64,000 bases of DNA from Meandrina meandrites (Eukaryota; Cnidaria; Anthozoa; Scleractinia; Meandrinidae): NCBI GenBank assembly GCA_963693305.1, contig OY855915.1, positions 17,363,222-17,427,221 of the forward strand, given 5' to 3'. Shown piece after piece: positions 11,311-22,585 of this stretch. The notes below the pieces were generated by a model, which was given only the letters and a program-made list of their open reading frames with translations, was not told the origin of the DNA and made no database searches. Every line of letters begins with the position of its first letter. The first letter of the stretch is position 1. A program made the translations under genes and the position numbers.

Positions 11311-11695
11311 GCCATAAAGGATTTATTATGACCTTTAATTTTTTGAGCATTGAAAAGGACGCCAGTTGCATGCACAATCAGTGGCGCACGCTAAAATCAT
11401 TTCATTGGTTAAAAAGATTAATGACTGACTGTCAAATTCTTCAATGAATCGAGTCGAAGTAAAAAAATTCACCTGAAAAGATGTTAGGTTCGCCTTGCCG
11501 TCCGCTTTCTTCCATTTTTGAAGATGTTACACAAACGACAAGTTTGCAGAGTACTTTATTCTTCAGGTATGTCACTGACTTCAGTCTCTCCCTTTCCCGT
11601 CAAACAAAGCTGATATCATGTCTTCAAGTCGCTTTGCGTTTTAATGTTTGTATTAGCCGATTTTTGCGGCAAATACAATTCACGGAACACGTTAA

Positions 11696-12079
11696 AGGGA
11701 CACTGTCACGGACATTTTTTGACTTTTTTAGTAAAACGGCACCAAAATTACGACTAAGTACTTCAAACCATGCAGGAAATGTTCCTAGAACGTAAAGGGA
11801 AGGATATCTAGCAAATTGTTTAAAAGAAGAGGGTGACCGTAAATAGTTTTCATCAATTTTTCCAAACCGCAAGGACAGAACTTGAAAAAGTCAGGCTGAC
11901 TTTTTCATGTTGGGATCAAAAGCTCCCGATGGTATTACAGTGGTATCACTCTATATTTAGCTTCAGTACACTGGTATAGTAATTTTAAGAAAACTTGACC
12001 ACTGTTAATAGGTTTCCAATGGTGTAAACATGTTTTTGGGCTGTTGAATTTTTGAAGTTATGCTCGTGACAGTGTCCCT
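11696..12079. mobile_element. piggyBac-like MITE, 384 bp
   Basis: Terminal inverted repeats AGGGACACTGTCACG and CGTGACAGTGTCCCT lie directly inside TTAA at both ends (11692-11695, 12080-12083). TTAA duplication with short inverted repeats is the hallmark of piggyBac-type insertions. The interior is non-coding. Confidence 0.7.
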
Positions 12080-12284
12080 TTAACATTTGTTGTTTAATTT
12101 GTTTGCTCTCATTCCCTTGAAGGCCTATTTCTTTGTTATCGGACTTCCTTTCGCTAGAAACAGTCAGAAAATCTTTGTGTTGTTTCAGAAAATAGTTCCA
12201 TAGCGAAAATTTACGAGGAAGAGCTTTTTTTAAGTAGCGTCGCCGGAAAAAAAAAAAAAAACGCTAGCAGGAACACAGCGGGCG

Positions 12285-12330
12285 ATCCCGAGCGGTCAAG
12301 ATGTCTCCATCTTGTCCGCTCGGGTAGCCA
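12285..12330. repeat. Short palindrome (GAGCGGTCAAGATG type)
   Basis: CCCGAGCGGTCAAGATG faces CATCTTGTCCGCTCGGG across four bases. A further ccttgaccgctc copy follows at about 12355, next to a short array of agatagtcata repeats (12375-12428). It is probably a MITE remnant. Confidence 0.55.
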
Positions 12331-12427
12331 ATCAGAGCACGAAATTCGCTTTACCTTGACCGCTCACGGGGCTAGTCATATAATAAGATAGTCATAATCA
12401 TAAAATAAGATAGTCATAGTCATAAAA

Positions 12428-13165
12428 TATTGACAGCAGGTAATCGTTTTTCAAAGTCAGTATGTACTTCGTTATTATTTCATGGGGCTCCTAAAAAGGC
12501 TGAACACTCCCAAGAGCTAACCACAACATGCAAAACAAGCTTTCTATTTCTAAACAGTAGCCGGCACGAATTTTATGAATCCTCTTACTTCAAGTTACAA
12601 GCTTTTTTAGGCAGGCAAAGAACAAATCATACTGGAATCAATTGATATAGCTGGGTGCGATGTGAAGTCTTAATTCAAATCTCCAAATCGCTAACACAAC
12701 AAGAGAAGCCATCGAAAGTTATAACATCAGCGACAATAACTGAGTAAGGTGAAGTATGTTTGACAGAGTGATCGATCATTTAAACCCTAAGTCGAGCAGG
12801 TAAACAAATTTTGAGTCAGAATACATCATTTTAAGTGACGATTCTAAAAACACCCGTTAAGTAGAGGTTATAAATAAAAAGTAAGGCACTTGTGACGAGA
12901 CATTAATTTTTTGTTATTGCAAAAGTTGGTCAAAGTGTATCGAGAGGAAACAAACTCGGAAATTACCTCAGAACCATAAAGTACCCGTGAATCAATACAC
13001 GAAGGATCTGACGTCTAAACATACTTGTTAATCAAAAGTTAACAATAGTTACATTACAGAACTTTACCTAAGGAGAAGATTTTTAAATAACACCTGCTTT
13101 GGTTACAAATATATTAACGGGTTCATTTATTCATGAGTATAAAAGATTTTACATTTAAGGTGTAT
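12428..13165. repeat. Upstream block of the PAN-gene duplication unit, copy A (proximal part)
   Basis: Homologous to about 25125-25800 and 32160-32970. All share tattgacagcaggt, ttattatttcatggggctcc, the ataacatcagcgacaataac stretch and a terminal ttacatttaaggtgt. Here the similarity stops abruptly at about 13165, where the dispersed repeat 13188-13631 begins. It is non-coding. Confidence 0.7.
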
Positions 13166-13187
13166 CGATACACTGAGTTTTTCGCAT

Positions 13188-13631
13188 CCTCGGAGACCCA
13201 GGGGCAGTTAGTCGGGGCAAAACGAAGTAAACCGGGCAGAAATCGTAGCGCAAAAGTTTTCTATAAAAGTAAAAGAGCCCCTGGGAAACGAGTCTCTCCA
13301 GACCATCTCCAAGCCTTTGTGCGAATGCTGGCTCCTGATTGAGCAAAATAAATCCTTTGTATTATTTTGCCCAATCGGCGAACAGTAACTTCAGAGTCAC
13401 TTTCGTGTGTTCTTACACGGCATTTTATTTCAATTTACATTAGAGAACCACAAAAAAGTCGGGGAATCATTTCGGATGTCAGAAAGAAATATATTTCAAG
13501 ATCTACCCGGATATTTTCACTTGGACTGATCAGAGGAATAGAAAATAGTGGCTGGTTGACCTGTATGCGAGGCATTGGCGGCCGTTCGACACACTCGTCT
13601 GATATCGTCTGGCACGTGCGGTAAAACAATC
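13188..13631 (+). repeat. Dispersed repeat, copy 2 of 3
   Basis: Matches 3316-3560 at both ends, but with about 180 bp of extra sequence (13400-13577) that is absent from the first copy. Either this is the fuller element, or it took an insertion. Confidence 0.65.
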
Positions 13632-13660
13632 TATTATATCTCTAAGACAGTACGCGCGCT

Positions 13661-13702
13661 GTCACATCACATCACATCACATCACATCACATCACATCAC
13701 AT
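13661..13702 (+). repeat. (CACAT)n microsatellite, left part
   Basis: Uninterrupted CACAT pentanucleotides. The same array resumes at 14751, on the far side of the hAT-like element. Confidence 0.85.
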
Positions 13703-14750
13703 CAGTGGCGGATCCAGGGGGAGGGTCCGGGGGTCCGGACCCCCCTCTCCCAGCATTAGACCTGACAATTGCTTAACACTGAAATTCTTGCATCGACAGT
13801 GAAAAACATAAATTGACATGCTTGCACTACTTTCACGCTCGTCTATTAGTCATTTTCATAGTTTTGATCTCACGAGTATAGAGAGAGCGTCTCCTTTTGT
13901 ACGATGCTAGGTGTGGTTCTTTGAATCTGATTTTTTTAGCAATGGTTGCATGTTGCTCTATTACATGCCAGTTTTTCGTACTGCCGGGTGGTATTGCGTT
14001 ACAAAAGGAAATATTTTTTCGTTTTAGGTTTGAGTTGGTTGGCCTGCTTTCTGTTTTAAAAACTAACTTCTGCGAGAGTTCTTTAGACTAAACTTTCTGG
14101 GTTACCTCTCTTGATAAGTGTGATTGGAGGTGCTTGATTTTTTTCTCAAGTGCTGTTTAAGAGGAATTTGTTCTAAGCAATCTGAAGGCCTCCCCTTTGA
14201 TGAAACCTCTCTTGACTCCGGATGGGTAACACGAGAAGAAATTTGCGTTCTGAAATTTTTCAGTAGGCTTGCTAGGTGCGTATGTGATGCACGGACTCGT
14301 ATATACACTTTTGCCTCTGTGAACGCTGTCTTGTCCAGCAAAGCAGTATCTGTTTCTATATCAGTAATTTCAGCCGTGAACTTGGTAGTGGCCTGATGTT
14401 TTTTTGCTTGATCAATGAACCTCTCTGTTGGTTTCCCAGAGGGAGAAAGTGTCGTGGAGATATAATATCGGTTCCAAGCGAGAGGTTTGAATGCACTTTG
14501 GTTAAGAATTTATATTGTCCATAAATATATTGGCGAGTAGAGTTTATGTACAAGGAATTATAACGTGAAACTGCGACTGTTTATTTATTTATTTGTTATT
14601 ATTATTATTATTTCTTTTTTTATTATTATTATTTTTTTTTTTTGGGGGGGGGGGGGGGATTTTGCTGCAGAAACGTTTCAACAGTGTTTTCGTAATCAAA
14701 GTTCAGAAAGTTTGGACCCCCCTAATTAAAAATTCCTGGATCCGCCCCTG
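13703..14750. mobile_element. hAT-like non-autonomous element inserted in a CACAT array
   Basis: Ends are CAGTGGCGGATCCAGG and CCTGGATCCGCCCCTG, inverted with one mismatch. The same terminal repeat bounds the shorter element at 22815-22972. The insertion splits a pentanucleotide microsatellite, so the target duplication cannot be phased. The 1.05 kb interior has no recognisable transposase and includes a T/G-rich stretch near 14590-14660. The hAT assignment rests on the CAGTG-type termini only. Confidence 0.6.
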
Positions 14751-14804
14751 CACATCACATCACATCACATCACATCACATCACATCACATCACATCACAT
14801 CACA
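14751..14804 (+). repeat. (CACAT)n microsatellite, right part
   Basis: Continuation of the 13661-13702 array after the inserted element. Confidence 0.85.
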
Positions 14805-14897
14805 TTTTGAACAATTTCACTCAACTAACAGCTTAAACATGTTAATTTGACACTTTTACTTCAATTTATATTTTTGCATCACTCCTTTTTGTATCCT

Positions 14898-16162
14898 ATT
14901 AGGATCCGTCCACATAATCCGGATAAATTTGAAAACGCATCTTTTTTCCTCCGGTTTGGTCAACCGTCCACACTGAAACAGCGTTTCGGTCACCTGAAAA
15001 CGGAGCTTTGCGAAAACGGCCTCCAGGCTGGAAAAATTTGAAAACGTGCGGGCTCTAGTGTTTTCAAACTTATTAATAATTCATGAGCTGATGACCCAAT
15101 CAGCTTGCACCAATTCTGTCAGGTGCATGTATGTTGATACCCAATGAACATGCCGATCAAGACACATTCGATTAGTTCAAAACCTGATCAAGACACTGAT
15201 CAAGAATTTAAACTTGAATTTTAATCAGTCTTCATTGAATTGTAATTAATGAATATTTATTAGTCCGTAGTAACCTTGAAATTTTTTAACAACACAACTC
15301 ATGAAAGCGCAAACAGTGCTAACAACAATTCGTTAAATACAGATAGCGTTGGATACTAACTACTATTAAATAGATTGTTTTTGGTGGATAGCACTCTTCG
15401 CTCTTTTTATTTTTTTATTTTGTTCTACTTCAATGACAAATTTGCTTTGCCAACAATTCAGGGAGTCGAACGCTTCGAACCTAACGCAAATTGTAATCTC
15501 TAAACGAGCCTCCTGAAAGAATGGAATTTTTTTCTCCACCCGAGTTCTTCGCCATTGTTTAGAAACGTTAACGCGTATTTGTTTTTATACCTTGTTGACG
15601 GGGAATACGGCTTTCTTGACTTAATTATCTTCCTCGTAAACCATTTTCGGCTCCTAAACCACGCCGCTCCTTCCTCGCTCGTGGCTGGGACACTAATGAA
15701 TCATGCATGCAATCGCGTTCTACCAGAAAAGGGCAAAAATTTGACACTGCATGATTTCTTATTGTTTCATTTGACAAAACATGTCACTGCATAATTTCCT
15801 ATTGCTGCATTTGAGAAGCCAGCTCAAAAACTCGTGCTTCGTTTTTCATCAGGGGTTCCTAACACCTCGAGACAATAAAAGCACGACGCCGAAGGCGGAG
15901 TGCTTTCATCTTTTTCTCGGTGTTTTGAACCCCTGATGAAAAACTCGCACTCGTTTTTGATCTATTACATAATGTACGCATGCTCTGCCATTCATCTAGG
16001 GTGGATACCGCGTTCGTTTTCAAATTTATCCGGATTAGTGTGGACGGTGAAAATATCGAAAACGGTACGAAAACGGTAGCGTGGACGGAAAACATTTTAT
16101 CCGTTTTCGGGGCGAAAACTCCGTTTTCAAATTTATTCGGATAAGTGTGGATGAGGCCTTAG
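14898..16162. mobile_element. Inverted-repeat element with ATCCGGATAAATTTGAAAAC termini
   Basis: The left end ggatccgtccacataatccg faces the right end cggataagtgtggatgaggcc, and the motif GATAAATTTGAAAACG is echoed inverted on the right as GTTTTCAAATTTATC. The core pieces 15045-15160 and 15750-15985 recur at 22730-22800 and 23100-23235. An inner palindrome surrounds caaaaactcgtgcttcg and gatgaaaaactcgcactcg. No transposase was recognised. Confidence 0.6.
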
Positions 16163-17916
16163 AGTTATGTAACTTGTTTCTTATCTCTTCTTGTAATTGG
16201 CCGCATTGTGCAATTATTATTTTGTATCCCCTTCAATATTATGCAATATGTAATTAGCTACATTATTCAGTTATTGTAACTTTCTACAATAACTTTCGAG
16301 GAAAGCAATGATTGGGAGGTCTCCACAATACCAGGCATTTCAAACACTGTTCTTACTAAGTCCTTTTATTTCTCTCGTAGGAAAGACACCTATCTGACGC
16401 ATTCATTCCAATATGAAACCAAAGTTCTGGCTTTCAGGTGCATTTCTGATGTCCCAGATTGGTATATTCGAAGCTGCTGGTCAATGCGGTAATTCGGCGA
16501 CATATTCCGTTAGGGGAATGTTTCTCAGAGATCACACGTTTAAAACGGTCAAGATTGGACGGCACGAAGGTTGTTATTTCAAATGCGCTGAAGAAGTCAC
16601 TTGCCAAAGCTACAACGTCGTCATTGGTCAAAACGTCTGCGAATTGAATAATCGAACCAAGGAAGCGAGACCGGAGGAATTTTTGCCGGATCGGACAAGA
16701 TACTACATGAAACGGGGAAAGAACAGAGGTACACTTCGAATCCACTCGTTTCTTTTCTATTTCCAACGCGAAAACATCGCCATGTTTACAGCTGTGGCTA
16801 TGTTTTATTACAGTGTATGTTTTATAGCCACATGTCCTAAAAATCTCTAACATTGGAACAAAACCCATCCGAGATTGTGCATTCTTTTACAAAACAAAAC
16901 AAAACAAAAACAAAACGAGTTTTTGTTTGAGTCATGTATCCGTGACGCAGTCCTAGCAGTGCCCATTCCCCAAACTCATCCCCGAGCATTTGCAATTTGT
17001 TAAAAAATGGGCAAATTACCCGGTGTGGGGACACATAAGCTCTTCAAATATCCCAGGGTGGGGATGGTCGACCTCGGGATGGCCGACTGTTATTTTACAT
17101 GGTACGCAATATACGAATGACGAAAATTGTATTTCCAAAAAAGACAAACAAAACACGCTTGTTGCTAAAATCTCAATCCGTTCTGAAGATCATCTCATTT
17201 GAATTTGCAAATCTAAACTAAATAAACTGTCCTCCAGGTTGAGTTTCATTAACTTGAAAAAAATTTATGCTTATCTAAAATTGAGTAAACATACCTGTAA
17301 AAACATTCATAAGTTAGTTTATTTCGTGATGGACTTGCCAATCTTCAACAAACACCTAGTCAAATTGCCGATGAACTCTTCCGTGGTACTTTGGAAGACG
17401 ACCTGTATCAAATGCCCTGGGCTGCGATAAAATTGCGAATACCACACTGCCGGGACTGTCAACGTGCGCAAATGCCCCGCGGTTGCTCGGGGGAAGGTGA
17501 CTGGACTCATGCTTTACAAAATTTGTAAATTTGAAGATGTTTCGTTTCATACTTAAAATATTGCAAACAAAGTTGCAAATTTTCGCTGAAGTTTTAAGTA
17601 TGCAGAAAAATGAGAGATGTACAATTTTTGAAGAGCCTGATGTTTTTAATCACGCAGTCCCTCTTGGTTCTATTCCGGAGCTTCCTGCCGAATCTTGCAG
17701 TGAGATCAAGGCCAGTGAAGGAAATGAGATGGTTAACGGGGATTACTGGATATACTCTGATGGGAATGGTCAGACAATCCTGGCTCGCTGTGAAGGTAAG
17801 GCCTTTTAGTTAATTGAAAGAGTATTTTAGACCCTCTTCCGTCTCCATTACTAATTAACACTTGAATTTCGTCATTACTAAATTTCTGCTCACCAGTGGG
17901 ATCTTACGAAAAGAAA

Positions 17917-18042
17917 TTTGAAAAAAACTCTTTCAAGTGTCAAAAAACTTGAATTTTACAGACGTTTCAGGCTTAGCCCTTCTTCAGTGTTGTAGTAAAA
18001 TTCAAGTTTTTTGACACTTAAAAGAGTTTTTTCAAATTTCTT
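17917..18042 (-). repeat. Inverted-repeat MITE in intron 2 of copy 1 with hammerhead-like loop
   Basis: Arms of about 45 bp (gaaatttgaaaaaaactctt... and the complementary ...agagttttttcaaatttc) close around a central segment. On the minus strand that segment reads CTGAAGA, AGGGC-TAA-GCCT, GAAACGTCTGTA, a hammerhead core layout. Confidence 0.65.
17952..17990 (-). ncRNA. Hammerhead-ribozyme-like motif
   Basis: Minus strand: CTGAAGA at 17981-17987, a stem II hairpin (AGGGC/GCCT), GAAA at 17965-17968, and a short stem III (ACG/UGU) followed by A. The MITE arms would form an unusually long stem I, with a seven-base bulge on one side. Core residues are intact except U7 to A. Confidence 0.5.
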
Positions 18043-18173
18043 TACTATGACCCAAAGTGTCACGCATCATTGACTGCTTTTTCTTAAGAAAAGAGCCTGA
18101 CAGCGATTACTGCATATACGCGCTATATATCGTGTATGTGTTTCTATTGTTTCAAATGTACAAATTAAAGTAG

Positions 18174-18472
18174 GTTAAGTCTGCATTCGAGCCTAGTGGC
18201 CCATCAGGCCGGAGCGTATCCCGGTTACCGTAGCTGGAAGCGACTAGGAGTATTTCTGCTCCTTCCTGGATGGGATGCTAGTCCATCGCAGCGCACGGTT
18301 ACCCCCAGTAGTAAATTCGCCGGTACCCATTTTTACACCTGGGTGGAGAGAGGCAGTATGAGCAAATTAAAAAGTGTCTTTCCCAATTTCCCCGGCCAGG
18401 GCATGAACCCGGACCACACGATGCGGAGTCCAGCGCACAAACCATTAGCTAGCCTACCGCTCCTCCTATAAA
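18174..18472 (-). mobile_element. tRNA-derived SINE, copy 1
   Basis: On the minus strand the head at the right end has tRNA-like A and B boxes (B box GGTCCGGGTTCATGCCC). It is followed by a body with CACCCAGGTGTAAAAATGGG and ends in CGGCCTGATGGGCCACTAGG. The same family occurs at 38731-39015, and a fragment at 42655-42725. This copy lies in intron 2 of gene copy 1. Confidence 0.75.
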
Positions 18473-19212
18473 CGCAACCTTCGCGTAAAAGGAAAGTGTT
18501 TAATTGATCTCTGATGCTTAGTCTTGGAGCAAATTAATGCAGGAGAATGACACAATTCTCTAAATTGGCAGATGATCTGGGCTCACATTTAACGATCTAT
18601 CTTGCGTTTGTACGTGCTATCTTTTGATATCTAAAATATTGTTCTGATTGCCACCGGAAATGACAGGAGCTGGAATAGGTTCCAAATGAATGAATCGGAA
18701 CGAAATTATCTTAATTGATGACCGTGAACAAACGTTCACTTGTCTATTGGTACAGTTGTAATTGTGTAACCCTTCAGGTGCTTGATCTCAGGCTTACCTG
18801 CAATCAGGCACTCCATTTTTCGAATAATACTGCTTTAAAGCTAACGATTTAAATTTGGAGTTCACAGTTCAGCCGGTTGCTACTCGGGTGCTGTAATGTT
18901 TTGTTTTTAGAGAACTGGCAGAAGATAAATACAGAACCTGTTTGCTTTGGAGCGCGAGGTAACCAGTATGGTGCCTTCAACATCAAAAAGAGCGGACGGT
19001 TTAAGACAATGAAGCTCATCCACAAGTCGGGATCTATCAAATGCAACTCAGTTGACAATGCATCTTACTGGGGTTGCACAAATCCTGTTTATGGCAACAA
19101 CGACGGCCTATTGACTATCATCACAAATGCCAATAAAGAATCTGTTCTGCCGCCTGCTGGTGACTTGAAGAGAGAAAGTTTTTGCGACAACAAAAAACAC
19201 TTTTACAGTCTT

Positions 19213-19221
19213 GATGGAACT
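19213..19221 (+). repeat. 9-bp target-site duplication, left copy
   Basis: GATGGAACT, repeated at 20666-20674 at the other end of the inserted element. It encodes Asp-Gly-Thr in the frame of exon 3. Confidence 0.9.
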
Positions 19222-20665
19222 GGGAGAGGACAAAACATGGACCCCTGGTCCATGGACCCCCTCTTTGGACCGGGTCCATGGACCCCCTTCATGGACCAGG
19301 TCCATGGACCCCCTCCATGGACCGGGGTCCATGGACCCGGTCCATGGACCCCCATTTTTTTTTTATTATTTTTCTGTTTCATTTCCTGTTTTCTGTTTTC
19401 TTCTATTTGTCTTTTTTATTTTTTTTAACGAACAAAAAAAAAAAAGAAAATTAGAAGAAAAAAGAAATAAAATTAAAGCACACAAAGCCAAATCACACGG
19501 ACCCCTCATTTTTTTCATTTTTTGTTTCCTATTTTTTCTATTTTCATTCTTTTTAACGAAAAAAAATAGAAAAAATAATAAAAAATAAAAGTAAAACACA
19601 CAAAGCTAGTCTCCTTCGCAGCCGTTGTGTGGGCTCATCACGCAACGCTCCCTCCCCCACCAGTTGGGCGAGGGAGCGTTGCGTGACGAGCCTAAACAAC
19701 GGCTGCGAAGGAGACTAACACAAAGCCAAATCACAGTGATTTCTTATTTTTAATATAATTAATGATAATAATTAATCAACTTGTAGTTTTTTTTTTCAAA
19801 AATAAAGCTACAACAGCCTCTGGCTAGGCCGGACAAAGACAAGTATGTCATCTGTGATAAGATCAATACATCTTGCAACAGTATTAATGAAAAAGCCGGG
19901 CCCGGCATTGCAAATATAAATGCAAGCAATTAACATTTTCACGGAATATTTCAGACCTTGTCCTTCCAGAGCGAACACTTTGAGAACTTAAAGCATATCT
20001 TGCAAATAGAAAGGATCCAAAAAACCGCATTTATAGCGAAATGTGTGGCAAATTATGGGGCTTGAGGTGGCAAACTTTACAAACAGGAAACTGTGCAGAC
20101 CTAAAAAAAACCTCTAGACATTTGCTTGACCACAGTCTTACGGCTCTACTCAACTAAAAGTGCCTCCAAATGATACAACATAAAGTGCCCTTCAGAAACA
20201 AGTGAGAAGCTTAAAGGTCAAAAGACCGAACACAATACGGCCAATGTACAAATTTCACGAACGTAGGAGTCATGAAGGCCTGTCACCTTTATCATACCAA
20301 TCATCAACAAAAACATTTTGTCCCGCAAAACAAAGACATTTTGTCCCACTGTTGCAGCCGCCCGCCTCGCGTCGCCAGCAAAAAACAACAAAGTAGTATT
20401 TCTTTACAACTTATTTTGAAAGATGGAAAAATAGGGTGTCCATGGACCCAGTCATTGTGATTTGGCTTTGTGTGATTTATTTTTTTATAAAAAAAATAGA
20501 AAAATAGTAAAAAAAAAAAGAAAACAAGAAATGAAAAATAAAAAAATAAATTAAAAAATAGGGGGTCCATGGACCGGGTCCATGGACCCGGTCTATGAAG
20601 GGGGTCCATGGACCCGGTCCAAAGAGGGGGTCCATGGACCAGGGGTCCATGTTTTGTCCTCTCCC
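19222..20665. mobile_element. Mutator-like non-autonomous element with CCATGGACC-rich long inverted repeats
   Basis: Both ends begin GGGAGAGGACAAAACATGG and read inward through overlapping GGTCCATGGACC palindromes. Inverted similarity extends about 250 bp each side, including acacaaagccaaatcac. A perfect 9-bp target duplication flanks it; 9 bp is characteristic of Mutator-like elements. The interior has no transposase. A second hairpin MITE is nested at 19617-19717. ORFs across the ends translate the repeats only. Confidence 0.8.
19617..19717. mobile_element. Nested hairpin MITE (101 bp)
   Basis: TAGTCTCCTTCGCAGCCGTT faces its complement AACGGCTGCGAAGGAGACTA, and an inner pair GCAACGCTCCCTC/GAGGGAGCGTTGC completes a nearly perfect hairpin. 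Terminal TA is compatible with a Tc1/mariner-type insertion. It sits inside the Mutator-like element, so it arrived later or was carried along. Confidence 0.75.
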
Positions 20666-20836
20666 GATGGAACTAGTCACACATCTCCAGAGCTCGTTTT
20701 CCGCGATCTTCCCAATCAGTTGACTGTGTCACGCAACCAGGAATTGCAGATATGGTACGGACAGGATTGGATTGACTGCAGTGAAGATAACAACAGTGGT
20801 ACAACATATGTTGATGTGTATGCGTGGTATGCTTAA

Positions 20837-21356
20837 AGCCACACAAGTCACTGGTGTATCGAGACCTTTTTAGTGTAAATAATGAAGTTATGTTTAATTT
20901 AGACAAAGGCACTGAAAACATCAATTTAAACACGGCTAGTATAATTCATACATTTTATTTGATAACATAGTTGTAATGTAGAAGAAGTAAAAATACACCA
21001 ACTTACTGAAACGATATGAATAGCTTTAACAAGTGGCACCAAACATTTACCCACAGAACAAAACGTATTACGTCCTGTCATTTTCTGAATTTCTTTTTCA
21101 AGGTCAGTTCAAATAATCAAAATATTATTACTCCGGCCCAGGCCCTCAGGGCCAGGGCAGGAGTTGAAAATTCGGCTTGATCTGTAGTCGTCGCCAGAAT
21201 TCTGCATTCTTGCGCAATAGTGTGACGTAATCCCAGGGCGCTTTGCTGGCGAGCTTTTCCACGGACCTATCACGTGCTCAACGTGACAGGCCACGCTCGT
21301 GGAAAAACTCATGGAAAAGTACTGGCCGAATGCTGTTTACTGGCGACCTTTTGCCT
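20837..21356. other. 3' flank of gene copy 1
   Basis: The first 150 bases resemble the 3' flank of copy 3 (shared gtgtaaataatgaagttRtg), so they are probably 3' UTR. The rest has no gene. The pair CGTGG/CCACG near 21260-21305 and ggcccaggccctcagggcc near 21136 are short palindromes. Confidence 0.5.
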
Positions 21357-21512
21357 TGGAGTGAACACTGTTGAGGGGACCTTCCGCCTTGGAGCGAACA
21401 CTGTACTGAGCGAACACTGTGTACTGAGCATACGTTCCGCCTTGTGGGAGCGAACACTGTGTTGTGAGCGAACCTGTACTGATCGAACACCGTGTACTGA
21501 GCGAACACTTTT
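21357..21512 (+). repeat. Degenerate minisatellite, GAGCGAACACTGTGTACT-type
   Basis: GAGCGAACACTGT or close variants recurs at least six times with TACTGAGC links and CCTTCCGCCTTG interruptions. ORFs on both strands translate it and are artefacts. Confidence 0.7.
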
Positions 21513-22203
21513 GTCTTTCACGGATTTCAATAGGAAATGGCTTTATTGAAGGGCTGATGAAAATTTCCATCAAATGTGAGTCTGCATTTTCAAACTTCAG
21601 ATAAAATACAAAGTTTGTTTTTTATGTGTGTCGTTGATGGTAATTAGAACAATTTGTAACGCTTTAGTCGATACGTTTACAGACTGTAATACGACCACTG
21701 AGTGGGATAACGTGAAAGCAATGGCGTCACGCCATAATGTCTCAAGCGTGACAAAATGGATGCAGCTTGACAAACACGCGGTTAATAACAGACTATTGCT
21801 AACGACTGTTTTTATGTACTTAATGGGACTTTTCTCTCTCAATTCGCACCAGTTACCCTTAGTTGTCTGCTGCAACTTTCAATTAGCGTAAACACTGTGA
21901 TTCTGAAAGATTAACAAAAGGATTTTCAGTGATTTGAACGGTTACATGTCATTTCGACACACATCAACCCCCCAACATCGATCTCAACCGCAAATCTACA
22001 ACCCCTAAAATGGCCGGAGTGTACGCCCAACAGGCGTCGTGTTTACACGCTTGTTTCGTTTTTGATAGTATGAACTATTTACTCAGTTGGGTAAAGTGGC
22101 AAATCGAAATAGAGTTTGTTCATCATCAGAGAGGTCAACTCTGATATGCCTATCTATGTAAACAGAACAAATGCTGGAAAAAATCAAATGTCAAAAATCA
22201 AAT

Positions 22204-22277
22204 GTCGCGGGATTCGAACCCGCGACACCCCGATCTCATGGAAGGTGCTCTAACCACTGAGCTACCGAGGCAACCAC
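22204..22277 (-). other. tRNA-like SINE head
   Basis: Minus strand GCCTCGGTAGCTCAGTGGTT (A box) and CGCGGGTTCGAATCCCGCG (T arm and B box) are well formed, but the anticodon stem (CTTCC...CGGGG) pairs poorly. The sequence continues into SINE body with no CCA or terminator context, so I do not call a functional tRNA. Confidence 0.6.
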
Positions 22278-22509
22278 AGTGGAGTGAGTCGAATATTAGC
22301 TACAAACGAACATCGATTACCAGACATTTGCTCCCAAGCCTCACGGACTGGGAATTACTTTGTATAGACCATACACATTGTACGTAACACGGCATATTTC
22401 GAACAAATTGTTCATCATCAGAGAGGTCAACTCTGGTCCGTGAGGCCTGGGACCAAATGTCTGGTAATCGATGTTCTTTTGTAGCTAATATTCGACTCAC
22501 TCCACTGTG

Positions 22510-22585
22510 GTTACCTCGGTAGCTCAGTGGTTAGAGCACCTTCCATGAGATCGGGGTTTCGTGGGTTCGAATCCCGCTTGGGGCA
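22510..22585 (+). other. tRNA-like SINE head, opposed copy
   Basis: The same head as 22204-22277, on the plus strand. The acceptor-side 3' half has drifted (CGTGGGTTCGAATCCCGCTT), so it is further from a functional tRNA. Confidence 0.6.

Larger units (their letters stand above)
16413..20836 (+). pseudogene. PAN/apple-like secreted protein, copy 1, exon 3 interrupted by a transposon
   Basis: Exons are 16413-16728, 17658-17795 and 18911-20836, joined by GT-AG introns of phase 1. Exon 1 gives a signal peptide (about residues 1-22) and a PAN-like fold with cysteines in QCGN, GCYFKC, VTCQS and NVCELN. Exon 2 gives a C-x30-C segment like the start of a fibrinogen-like domain (SCSEIKAS...GDYWIYSDG). 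Exon 3 gives a C-terminal domain ending DVYAWYA. A 1444-bp element sits at 19222-20665 inside exon 3, flanked by GATGGAACT. Apart from it, all three exons are open and in frame. As it stands, translation would run 68 codons into the element and stop at 19428, losing the last 50-odd residues. The insertion could be polymorphic or spliced around, so the pseudogene call is moderate. Confidence 0.75.

Noticed and set aside
16434..16868. 144-codon antisense ORF over exon 1 of copy 1
   Set aside because: Shadow of the coding exon; the reverse frame is not maintained at the same length in the other copies.
19211..19588. Met-Asp-Pro-Trp-rich ORFs at both ends of the insertion
   Set aside because: These are translations of CCATGGACC arrays and A/T-rich sequence in a transposon end.
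21357..21512. CRISPR-like array
   Set aside because: Repeat units overlap and vary, there are no unique spacers of constant length, and the window is eukaryotic.
22204..22585. Functional tRNA genes
   Set aside because: Good A and B boxes, but poor anticodon stems. Both copies run into the same SINE body and stand as an inverted pair.
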